From Cylindrodendrum hubeiense (Eukaryota > Ascomycota > Sordariomycetes > Hypocreales > Nectriaceae), in assembly GCA_014621425.1 (NCBI GenBank), contig JAANBB010000216.1:1-64000 (forward strand): a stretch of DNA of 64,000 nt. Reading direction: 5' to 3'. Under the pieces are notes generated by a model. The model did not search any database and was not told the origin of the DNA. It saw only the letters and a program-made list of their open reading frames with translations. Positions 34,915 through 44,015 of this stretch are shown here, piece by piece. Position numbers and translations under genes: made by a program. Numbering within the stretch: position 1 is the stretch's first letter; each line of letters starts with the position of its first letter.

Positions 34915-34917
34915 GTT

Positions 34918-36669
34918 ATGCCGCTGTACTCCTCCATCCGCACCATGGAGCTCAGTCAGCAGTCCATTCACGATGTCATCCACCCTACCGCCGCCTTCTC
35001 CCATGTTTCTCTAGACCCTGCTTTGGATGGTTCGGATCGCAATAGCCCTCCCTGTTGGCAGGACTCGTTGCTGAACCCTAAGAACCGCATTGACAGTCTC
35101 GCGCCTCTGAAACGCCCGTTGTGGCGCATCGACGGCTGCACTGCTTTTGGGAGTCAATTCTACGCCGTACCTATCTTCCTTGGGACCATCTCACCGATAA
35201 GGGTGGACGTCTTCATCCCCGAGCCGGCCAAGCTCTCAAGAGATCTCCGCGATGTTCTTGATGTCGACGTTGCATTCCATACTACAAGCGGGTCCCGGAT
35301 CGCCATTTTGGGCATCACGCGCCACGTTCTCCGAATCCTGCAGCATTGGACATCCTGCCAGTCCGACCCTGCACAAATCTTTAACGATGTTCCATTTGGG
35401 TCTAGAATCGTTTTCGATAATCTACCCATGAATGTTGCGGAGACCCGGATCTCTGTTGCTCCGACTCACTACCTGGAACGCCAGCTCTTGTCTGTGCAGT
35501 CTCTTGAGAGATACTGGGGAAGCGATATCCAATTTCCTCCCACCATCGACATCAACGAGCTCTCATACGGCTCTCAGCTGCACGATAGCGTTTGCCTCGT
35601 CAAGATTCAAGGCAAAGCATGGATTTTCAAGGCCCTTACCAGCTACACCAAGTACCTGTACCATGAGCTTAGGCAACTTCTATCCATCCAATCCCATCCC
35701 AACATCATCTCTCGGCCAGTCCACTTGGTGACGAAGAAATGCAGCTTCGGGAGCAAGGTGGCGGTTGTTGGGTTTACTCTAGAGTATCACACTTATGGCA
35801 GCCTCCGTGACCTAATCCCTTTCCTGAGGATACACGGCCAAGTCTCGTTGGCAGACGAGACAAAGTGGTCGCTTCAAATCGCATCGGCACTGGTCCACCT
35901 CCGCGCAACATCAAACATATTCTACCCGGACCTAAGACTTGACAACATTGTACTGTCATCCTCCCGCAATGCCGTCATGGTCGACTTCGAACAGCGAGGA
36001 GTCTGGTGCGAGTTTGCCGCCCCCGAAGTGAACGCCTTAGAGTACATGAGGCTGCTTGCTATTGACGAAGATATTCCGCAGGAAGTCAGTGAGAAGTATG
36101 CAAACCTTTTGACCGAAATGCTACCTGACTGGGAAATGATGGGAGAAGGGGAGGGATACATGTGGCCATCAAAAGGCTACAATGTCCCTTGGGAATGCCT
36201 CAACCCAACTGAGCAAGAAGCCTGCGAGGTTTACATGTTGGGGCGCGTGCTTTGGTGTATCTTTGAGGGAAACAGCGCTCCCCAACGAGCTGCAGTTTGG
36301 CTATCGTATCGATGGGAGCCCGCTGTAGAGTTTCCAGAATACACCAGGACTCCAGAGCCTATCCGGCGCCTCATCGATCGTTGCACTCGGGGAAGACAAG
36401 ATGGGATGAGCAAGCTGATTGTGAGGGAGAGGAACCAGCTCGTGCTACGGGGTCATGAAAACAGAGAACGCTCCACGGCAGAGAACGTCCAGAAGACTGC
36501 CCGTGATTGGTGGACGAGGGAGGTTGAGGAATCAGAGCGGTGGTTGAAAGAGAGGATGGAGGGCATGAAGCGGGGGGGTTGGAAGGATAATTACTATGAC
36601 CGACCGACACTTAAGGAAGTCTTAGCTGAGCTAGAGGCTTTCCGGGATGAGGCTGGCATCGACATTTAA
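34918..36669 (+). CDS. divergent protein-kinase-like protein
   Basis: A single coding exon of 583 residues. The first 200 or so residues match no family I know. The rest has a kinase fold pattern: a possible beta-3 lysine K238 in WIFKAL, a helix-C Glu near E250, and a catalytic-loop equivalent YPDLRLDN (D338, N343) in place of HRDLKxxN. DFE (D356) stands where DFG is expected, followed by AAPE at 367-370. The Asp, Asn and Lys positions remain, so weak activity is possible, but the loss of His-Arg and of the DFG glycine suggests a divergent or inactive kinase. A basic, charged stretch (about 480-560) is inserted near the C-terminus. Such kinase-like proteins are common and variable in filamentous ascomycetes. 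The next ATG at 34945 is an alternative start. Confidence 0.75.
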   Translation: MPLYSSIRTMELSQQSIHDVIHPTAAFSHVSLDPALDGSDRNSPPCWQDSLLNPKNRIDSLAPLKRPLWRIDGCTAFGSQFYAVPIFLGTISPIRVDVFIPEPAKLSRDLRDVLDVDVAFHTTSGSRIAILGITRHVLRILQHWTSCQSDPAQIFNDVPFGSRIVFDNLPMNVAETRISVAPTHYLERQLLSVQSLERYWGSDIQFPPTIDINELSYGSQLHDSVCLVKIQGKAWIFKALTSYTKYLYHELRQLLSIQSHPNIISRPVHLVTKKCSFGSKVAVVGFTLEYHTYGSLRDLIPFLRIHGQVSLADETKWSLQIASALVHLRATSNIFYPDLRLDNIVLSSSRNAVMVDFEQRGVWCEFAAPEVNALEYMRLLAIDEDIPQEVSEKYANLLTEMLPDWEMMGEGEGYMWPSKGYNVPWECLNPTEQEACEVYMLGRVLWCIFEGNSAPQRAAVWLSYRWEPAVEFPEYTRTPEPIRRLIDRCTRGRQDGMSKLIVRERNQLVLRGHENRERSTAENVQKTARDWWTREVEESERWLKERMEGMKRGGWKDNYYDRPTLKEVLAELEAFRDEAGIDI

Positions 36670-36977
36670 CCGCTCTGTTCCTCGAACTAGCAGTCGCCAA
36701 CGTACGGAGTGGAAACACGGCCGACCGATCCCAAGAGCTTAGACACTGGTATATGACACAGCAATATTTTTAAGGAGTATTTTTTCTATCTCATGACACA
36801 ATCCTGTTCTTTCTAATCTAATGTGGTGATGTCGTGTGGGTGTGAGGTATCTAAAGGAGAGCATACGCCTTAAATCCGAAGGATATCAAACGGCTATTTT
36901 GGTTGTATAACCTGTATTCTTGTGGGTTCCCACAGCGCCAAACTTGAAGAGCCAGCTTCAATGGCCTGATCCGGTCC
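36670..36977. other. short convergent 3' region, no gene seen
   Basis: The kinase-like gene (+) and the SWIM gene (-) end here 308 bases apart. The stretch is A/T-richer, as expected of 3' UTRs. Confidence 0.5.
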
Positions 36978-38441
36978 TCACTTCATCCTCTTGGACTTGC
37001 GATCTGTCCCCTGGCCTTGGACGGACGATCGTTTCAACCCGGACCCCGTGCTCGACGTCCTCAGCCTGTCGAGGAGTGCGCGAAACCGGGCCGCGTAGGC
37101 CGCCGGCGCTCCGTGCACTCCAATCTGGTCAAGGATGGTCTCGAGGCTGTTTAGGAACTGACTTGCGGCTTCAGGGAGAAGGTTCAAAACGCCGAGAACG
37201 AAGTCCTCGTCGCGGTCGCCGATGAGGCGTAGGTACAGGTTGCGGTCGCGGCGGGCAGCGCCGGCGTGGACGTCACGGTTGCGGGCGACGACGGCGTCGA
37301 GGATGTGTACCAGACTGCGAGCGGCAGAGATAGCCTCAGATGGCTGGAGGGGTCGGTCGCGTGTGTACAGCTCATGCTTGATGAGGCGGACGGCGCCCGT
37401 GATGTGGGTGGCGGCCCAAGCGACGCCGCGAGGGGTCTCGTGGGAAGCATCTGGGGCTGGGGAGGTCGCGTGGGCGTCGAGGTCGCGGAGGACGTGGTCG
37501 ACGCGCTGGGAGAGTTTACGGAAGGGGTCGTTGATGGGATCCGTAGGCCGGGAGACGGAGTGGAAGTAGTGGAAGAAGTGGTGGTCATCGAGGAGCATGC
37601 GGAAGATGGTATGGTCCAAATCCCGGCGCTTGAAGATCTTCTTGCCGGCTGAGGGATGGGTGAAGATGTCGGGACGGTAGTCGTCTGGTGACACGCCGTA
37701 TACTGAAGAGAGGAGCTCGCGGGCTTCTTGGGCGCGGTATGGGTCAAGCTCGTTGTCGTATTCCGAGTCGGGGGTGACGACTTGGCAGTGGATTCCATCT
37801 GCTAGGAGGTCTAAGTGATGGTTGGCGATGTTTTGGAAGGGGTCTCCCATTTCCCTGGGGTATCCGGCATTGGTCATTTTTAAAGGCTTGGCGACGTCTT
37901 GGTCGTAGACGGTCTGCTTGACAACTTGGTCCAGCAGCCACAGGAGGTGCTCGCAGGGCTCCTCGTCATGACCGCATGAGCAACTCAGCTGTGAGGCCCC
38001 GTCCTCGGGGGCGCGGATGCGGATGGAGCGGGTGACGAGCTCCGTCATCTGGAAGGCGTAGGTGTCGTTGATGCGGCGGCACTTCTGGAGGGCGATCCTC
38101 GGGGGTTCCCTGAAGGCATCGCGGACGGCGTTCTGGGTAGATTCCGGAAGGTGGTCGATGAGGTAGGAAAGTTTTGCTGGAGACTGGACCACGGTGGGAG
38201 ACTCTTCTTCGAAATCCGAGATATCTGACTCGGACTCGGACTCGGAGCTGGACTCTTCCTCGAGGTTCTGTCTTGACTCGTCGGCACGACTCTCAGCCCG
38301 GGTCCTTGACCGAGTTTGCAAAGGCATGCTGTCGAGGGTCAACTTGCTAAACCGGGACACAGGCGGAGACATGAAGGACTGAACAAGACCAGCCAGGAAG
38401 GTAAGACTGGAGAGATGGAGAGGCTGAACAGGATGGATCAT
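36978..38441 (-). CDS. SWIM zinc-finger domain protein
   Basis: A single exon of 487 residues on the minus strand. A SWIM-type zinc finger is visible as C154-x-C156-x6-C163-x-H165 (CSCGHDEEPCEH). Before it comes a Ser/Glu/Asp-rich acidic stretch (about 55-85) and after it a mostly helical region, ending in a basic tail (TDRKSKRMK) that could serve nuclear import. SWIM fingers are found in transposases, MEKK1-type ligases and recombination factors such as Sws1/Zswim7, and serve DNA or protein binding. This protein is much longer than Sws1 and I cannot assign a role. The listed start is the first ATG; ATGs at 38372 (MSPPVSR) and 38327 (MPLQTRSRTR) are good alternatives because the first 23 residues are not typical. 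Confidence 0.75.
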   Translation of the reverse strand: MIHPVQPLHLSSLTFLAGLVQSFMSPPVSRFSKLTLDSMPLQTRSRTRAESRADESRQNLEEESSSESESESDISDFEEESPTVVQSPAKLSYLIDHLPESTQNAVRDAFREPPRIALQKCRRINDTYAFQMTELVTRSIRIRAPEDGASQLSCSCGHDEEPCEHLLWLLDQVVKQTVYDQDVAKPLKMTNAGYPREMGDPFQNIANHHLDLLADGIHCQVVTPDSEYDNELDPYRAQEARELLSSVYGVSPDDYRPDIFTHPSAGKKIFKRRDLDHTIFRMLLDDHHFFHYFHSVSRPTDPINDPFRKLSQRVDHVLRDLDAHATSPAPDASHETPRGVAWAATHITGAVRLIKHELYTRDRPLQPSEAISAARSLVHILDAVVARNRDVHAGAARRDRNLYLRLIGDRDEDFVLGVLNLLPEAASQFLNSLETILDQIGVHGAPAAYAARFRALLDRLRTSSTGSGLKRSSVQGQGTDRKSKRMK

Positions 38442-38566
38442 GACCAGCTAGGCGGGCTTGCCAAGGGCTTTATAGCATCATGGAGGATTCACGGGGACAT
38501 GGATCATTGCGGTATAGGTAGTATGTAGTAGGGAGGACCGCCCATGCGGCCGATAATGGTTGGTGG

Positions 38567-38604
38567 TGATGGGGATGGGGACGTGGATGGGGATGGGGAT
38601 GGGG
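38567..38604. repeat. GATGGG hexanucleotide array
   Basis: About six imperfect GATGGG units, one changed to GACGTG. Confidence 0.85.
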
Positions 38605-39262
38605 CATGAGGTCAGAGCCGGGACGCGGGACACGGGACACGGGACCGCATGGAAGGTGGGCATGGAGGACATGGGTGGTGTATTGGAAAGGTCATGGCGG
38701 AAGGGGAAGCAGAAGCAGAAGCAACGACTAATTGCTTCGGGCTCGCGAGGGGGCTCGCGATGAGGCCCGGCCTTGGACCGACCAGAGTCTGATGCTGCGG
38801 AATATGGCGAGTTTGAGACGGCTTCTAGCTTGTGGCTGTGAAGGCGGAAGCTGGGGGCGAATGCAGCCTTCTGGGTGGTGGTGCATGGGGCACGTCCGGC
38901 GCGAGCGTCATGACTACCTCGTCGGTATGTATAGACGAGCATGGGTCTGGCCTATATCTGCCTGGTTTCCTGGTTGGTGTGCGGGCGGCGTATAGGCGGC
39001 GTGCGGCTGGCGGCGTGCGGCAGGTCTTGGTGTGACTTTCGGCAGCCGATGATTCTTGTAGATTAACTGTGAGTTGGCCAACGAGGCTGCGCTCGTCCGT
39101 CACATCCATCACCAACAGCCCGGCAGCTCCTCCGTCATGCTCGGTGGGTGGTGACATGCAGCGCGCTGCTCAGCGGGGGGGACGTGCGTCCCGGGAAGGA
39201 GCTGGCTCTGCTGGGCAGATCAGCCGCCAGGCAGACTGCCAAACCACCACCAAAACTGCCAT

Positions 39263-39303
39263 ACTGCCTACTGCCCACTGCCCACTGCCCACTGCCCACT
39301 GCC
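39263..39303. repeat. ACTGCCC heptamer array
   Basis: Four perfect ACTGCCC units preceded by ACTGCCT and followed by a partial ACTGCC. Confidence 0.9.
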
Positions 39304-40228
39304 ATACCGATTTGACAGCAATCCGCTCCACGGGTGTTGGGCGGCCTGGCGTTTCTGCGGCCGTGACTGGCGGCCAATTCGAAAGATGTCTCCCCTTTGG
39401 CTTTGGCTTTGGCCATGGCCCTGGTGTTGGCCTATTTTCTTTCGTCTCACGGTAGACACGCACAAGCAGACGCAGAGACACGCGCAGAGACGCACACGCA
39501 CACGCAGAGCGACGAAATGGCCATGGCCTCCTCCCAGCGAGTTACAAGTTCAGTTCAGTTCAGTTGGTTCAGCGCCTCAGGCCGGCTCAGCCACACCAAC
39601 GCCCCCGTTACCGTCAACGGGCCCTGGGGGGGGAGGGGGCTGCTCAGCCAGCATCGCGTACCCCCCTTGGGCGCCTGGCCAGCCACTCACAGCCGCCGCC
39701 GCCCGGCCGCTTCTGCGACCGCCCTCGTCCGTCGTTTGCTTGATGGGATGGGACATTCCCGTTTCTCCCACCTCCGCTTGTTGCCCTGCCCGTCTGCGCG
39801 GACGGGGGCCGCGACCCGCTGCGAGTTGATGGAAGGGGGGGAGGAGAGAGGGAGGAGAGAGGGAGGGAGCGTAAGACCCGCCGCCTGCTTTCGGTAAGGA
39901 GAGCAATACTATGCGGCCCATTTCGCCGGCCCAGCGAGGCATTCTCGACAACTTCATCCTGCCCGGGCAGACTTTGGTCGGACATCGCGGCCATGTCCAC
40001 TCGGTCCTTTGGTTTTGCTCATCGCCACGACACAAGCGGCACTTAATCGCTCTCTGCTCTGCACGCGACTCCTGCCGCAGCTTAGCAAGTGCCCAAGTGC
40101 CGCTTCCTTCCCACTCCGCCATCGCCTGTCCTCCGCATGTCGAGCAAATCAAGTGACCGGCCTCGACGATGGCGTCGCTGATTTCGGGGGCCCCCAAGTA
40201 TGCAGTTTCCCTTATACGGTCATTATAT

Positions 40229-40277
40229 GGTCCTTACACGGTCCTTACACGGTCCCTACACAGTCCTTACACGGTCC
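40229..40277. repeat. minisatellite with 11-bp unit
   Basis: Four copies of GGTCCTTACAC (copy three has CCTACAC, copy four begins AG) plus a final GGTCC. Degenerate copies extend left to about 40213. Confidence 0.9.
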
Positions 40278-41817
40278 AGCCTGCATGCACTTATCTCGCA
40301 ACCCGCCTGGTGAGGGAACTGCTGAGGCTATGCAACGGGAGCAACTGTCTCCCAAAGATGTCTAAATTGAGAATTCAGGCCTCCTACGGAATCATGGGCC
40401 ATGAACCTGCAGACCTTCCACCTCTTCAACGAGGAATCATAGACTGGAGCCCCCCCACACACACACAATCACCCAGGTGCATACACCTACAAACCACACC
40501 ATACTCATGCACACTCTCCTCTCAGTGGCGGAGCAACCCGTGAACCAAACCATCGGGTCTATACATGAGCAAACAGGCTTCTGTTCAGCAACTTCAGTCC
40601 AACCCGTCTTGGAACATGACATAAATAGCCCTCGTTGACTCCGAAGTGACTCATTCAGACGGATGCCTGAAATACTACCCCTCCTTCAGTCTGCAGACAG
40701 TACTTTCCACAAGCATCTGAGGTTATTGGAAGTTGCCTGACCGACCGACCCTCACCAAGTACAGTTACCTACCTTATACAGTGACGTCAAGTTGCCACAC
40801 AACTCATAGTTCCATCTACAAATGTATCTAGAACAATGCTCGAACTGAGCCTAACTGGGGGCCTGCAGTAAAAAAAGATGGACTATTCTTGGCCTCATCG
40901 GTCAAACCGAGCACGCTTGAACTGGATCAACATTCCTCAACGGGAGGCCCCCCAAGACTCGAAATGTTGTAAGCCTGCCGTGTTTGCTAAACGGATATAC
41001 ACCCACACGTAAAGCAGCCTTGTTATCACGGATCAACTGCATACCAGCTTTGTCTTCGAACAGAAGCCCTCGACAATCCCATTCTACTGGACATTCACAT
41101 TTCAGTCGAGGCAGCTGTTGGTGCTTAGGAATGATACCGTAGTTGACAAGAGCATCAAAATTAAGTTGAGCGGTTCGACTCCTTGTTTCGGTTGCGTTCA
41201 CCATGACGGTCAACATTTGAGTTACATAAACGGAAAGAGAACAAAAAACACAAAAGACAAGGCCTATGCGCCACAACTCTGTACGGTCTCGAAACCATCA
41301 AGCAGATTGTGACGGTAGAATGACAAGAGTTTAGTCTCGTGGCCAGGGCTTGGAAACGAAAAAAGCTATCCACGGTCAAAGACATCATCAGGCCTATTAT
41401 CCCAGGCCAGGTCCCAAAAGCAGCTTGTCGTGACTAGTCGTATCGCCACTTGCTGAATCAACCTTCAATTTCCCAGTGCACCATTCCCAGAGCCGATAAG
41501 GAGCGAGGTTTGTGTGTCAGGCGAATCCGAGCCAAAACCACCCAAAGATGACGCGTGCAATTGCTGGCACAGTGGAGTCCCCAAATAATAGAATACAGCA
41601 TACATCATGCACATGTCTGTAGGGTGGGACGCATCCCATCCTCGAATCGAACGGCTCGGTTGCTGACGTGCCCCTTGGTGGTTACGTTGGTCGACAGCCT
41701 GCCGTTTCGAAGGATCGTCTTCTGGTCCGGCGAAGCAGATTTGGAAGAAGACGAAAACCGGCCTGCAGATGAGGAAGGAGACTTCCTAGGCAGGCTACCC
41801 ACAGGCCGGTCGGATTG

Positions 41818-42508
41818 TCAATCGATACCGTGCTGTCTCTTGAGCTGAGCTAAAGACTCGCGACGAGCCTCGAGGTCCTCTTTTGACTTGGCCATCTTGT
41901 CGGGCTGGTGGTATAGAACTGTGGTATTTTGTCAGCGGGGGGTTGGGTTGGGAGACGCGTGCAAAACGAGAGGGGAATGACGCACCAACTAGATAGCGGT
42001 TCTGGAAGTTGAAGCCGTTGAGTTTATCGCAGGCTTGCTTGGCATCCATTACGTCTTCATAGACAACGAAGGCCGTGCCTTTGGTGTTATTCGCAATGCC
42101 CTGACGGACTTGGCTGTAGAGAATGATCAGTATACTGTCGTCGACTGGGTGGACACAACAAGGCTGTCGTCGTTGTGGTTCTGGACGGGGCCATACCGAA
42201 TTGGGCCGAATTTTCCAAATAGGTCGAACAACTCCTCTGGAGTGACGTTGTAGCTAAAACGGCAACAGTCAGTCGATGATGGCGAATTCGATGTCGTCCG
42301 GGGCATACCTCAAGTTCTTGACGAACAGAGCTCTACAGAGAGAGGTCAGCGACGTTCTAATATCGGGATCTGGGGTCCTGGAGGCGCAGGCTGCGTGTCC
42401 ATGGGCGAATGGGGCGTGGGGCGCTCATGCCGGCGGATAACGCGCGCGTTGTCGCGAGACGACTTACCGATTGACTTCGGGGGCTAATTTACCGCCGCGA
42501 CTACTCAT
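41818..42508 (-). CDS. SF3B6: SF3B6 (p14) branch-site-binding subunit of splicing factor SF3b
   Basis: Five exons on the minus strand: 42508-42468, 42332-42309, 42253-42197, 42113-41986 and 41918-41818, giving 116 residues (the human protein has 125). One RRM fills most of it: RNP2 is ALFVKNL and RNP1 corresponds to [11 protein letters not shown]. The tail ends KRQHGID. In the nucleus this protein sits in the U2 snRNP beside SF3B1 and contacts the branch adenosine. The sequence agrees closely with what I recall of animal and fission-yeast p14, so the assignment is firm. Exon 2 has only 24 nt, and the 351-nt coding sequence carries four introns, dense for this window. It is divergent from the MBD4-like gene, about 1.5 kb apart. 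Confidence 0.97.
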
Positions 42509-42662
42509 CTCTTGGATGATGCTGATGACGATGATCGGATTCGGTAGGGAAGGGGGGGGGGGAGGGCGCAGTGGAGGGATGGCGAAGGATGGGATGAGTG
42601 CGGGAGCGGAGGCAAACGAGGCGAAGACTGGTGAAGGAACGAGTCGGGGCGATCGATATTTC

Positions 42663-42668
42663 CACGTG
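42663..42668. promoter_or_regulatory. CACGTG E-box upstream of SF3B6
   Basis: The CACGTG core in the context TCCACGTGAC lies 155 bases upstream of the SF3B6 start codon. It fits a bHLH (Cbf1/Pho4-type) site, but function is only inferred. Confidence 0.3.
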
Positions 42669-43617
42669 ACTTTGGAGGTGGTCCGACCAGGCCCAGGATG
42701 AAGGAAAATGCGGCTAGCCGAACTGGGACATTGGCGTGATTGGAGGAGGGTGGAAAAGGCGGCTCTGGAGTGCCGGCGGCGTCACCGAGGATGCCTTAGG
42801 TTCGTGTTCGGAGTGTGTTTCGCGCTCGGGCAAAAAGATAAGAAGGGCGACTGGGCGACACGCGAGAACGAGAGGATACGGGGCGAGAGGGATTGATGAG
42901 ATTGAGATTGAGATTTGGATTTGGTGCAGATTCCGGCTTCAGCTGTCAACCACCTTGAGGAGGCCGTGACTTGTAGCGGTGCGCATCACGCGACCAGACC
43001 AGGTGCTCATTCACCTGCCCGTTGCGCAAGGCACTGGCCAAGAACCAAAGCACCTGGGGCAGCCAACAGGCTGGGGACGGCAGGTACCTGCAAAGTACCT
43101 GCGGCTGGGCACGGATTAGGCAGAGAGGTGAGGTATCCGGTGAGCCACCGCCGTCGCCCGTGGCCGCGGGGGCCATCTGACGGCACTTTCATTGCCGAGA
43201 AACAGGCCCGTCGCAGCTGAGCTTGCAGGACACGTGTGTCCAGTCCGGCTCCATCTCCGACCGAGTTGGCGCCGGCTCTCCGCCAGCATCCACCAGCACC
43301 CACCACCCCAACACCACCCCAACACCACCACCCAACGGCGTACTACTACGTGCCGTACTACGCATGCACTTGGTAGTATGTGATCAAGTGAGTCGCTAGC
43401 CTCGTAGGGCATTGGCCTGGATCCTGCCGCCGTTGGGTTCTTTGCTTTCCCACGGAATCACGGTATTAGCCTGTAGATCTAGATCTGCTGGACGGAGCAA
43501 TATGTACTCGCTATCCTGCTAGGTACTCCCCAGGTCTTGGCTGTTTGTGTTCGTATCCTGCGGCTTGTAAAAAGCATATGCATGCCCAACAGGGCCTTGT
43601 TCGTTTGCTACTTCTGA

Positions 43618-43662
43618 GCCAGTCCTCGGCCAATCCTCAGCCAATCCTCAGCCAATCCTCAC
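43618..43662. repeat. minisatellite with 11-bp unit
   Basis: Four copies of AGCCAATCCTC; the first reads GCCAGTCCTC and the second has CGG in place of CAG. The CCAAT pentamer inside the unit repeats three times. Confidence 0.9.
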
Positions 43663-43930
43663 TCTTGCCACGCATGCGTCCAGTGAATTGTTTGTTTGCA
43701 TGGCGTGGCTGGGCCAACCATCTCTCACATCGACCTCACCATTATTTGTACAATGGCAAGAATCGCTCCCAGCCAACACTGAGAATGCTCTACCAAAACA
43801 CTGCTACAACTTACATTTACGTTTTTATCAGGGTCTGATTCTGGGTCGCGTGCCTAGTCCCCATCTTCTTCTTCATTTCGCTTCGCCTTCACCAACCGAC
43901 AGGCATCACCTCGTCGTAAAGCCAGCTCCT

Positions 43931-43999
43931 ATGAGCACCAATGTTCTCGCTGCGATGCCGACTTCTGTCCGGTTGACTCACGCCCTTCGTTGTCATTAA
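43931..43999 (+). other. upstream open reading frame (22 codons) before the MBD4-like gene
   Basis: An ATG at 43931 opens 22 codons and stops with TAA at 43997-43999, 16 bases before the main ATG at 44016. If the transcript starts upstream, this frame would be met first by scanning ribosomes and could limit translation. Confidence 0.35.
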
Positions 44000-44015
44000 A
44001 AGGCGAGCCGCCAAA

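Larger units (their letters stand above)
29949..34917. other. 4.97-kb gene-free region
   Basis: The left end is upstream of the zinc-cluster factor and the right end leads into the kinase-like gene. A CACGTG core occurs at about 30018-30023. Frames here are short or biased in composition. It holds a GTGCAA array (31561-31582) and the longest GGTA tract of the window (32345-32417). Two-thirds of it (about 32600-34700) is more balanced in base composition and could include decayed sequence, but I recognise nothing in it. Confidence 0.45.
38442..41817. other. 3.4-kb intergenic region, no supported gene
   Basis: The left part is simple-sequence rich: GATGGG (38567-38604), CACGGGA repeats (about 38625-38645), ACTGCCC (39263-39303) and GGTCCTTACAC (40229-40277). 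The right part (about 40600-41550) has more balanced composition. An open minus-strand frame at about 41214-40902 there encodes a short protein with four Cys, but it has no good start context and no family match, so I do not call it. Confidence 0.45.
42509..44015. other. divergent intergenic region between SF3B6 and the MBD4-like gene
   Basis: It holds a CACGTG site (42663-42668) and an 11-bp array (43618-43662) and no supported exon. The last 100 bases include a short upstream open frame described separately. Confidence 0.5.
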
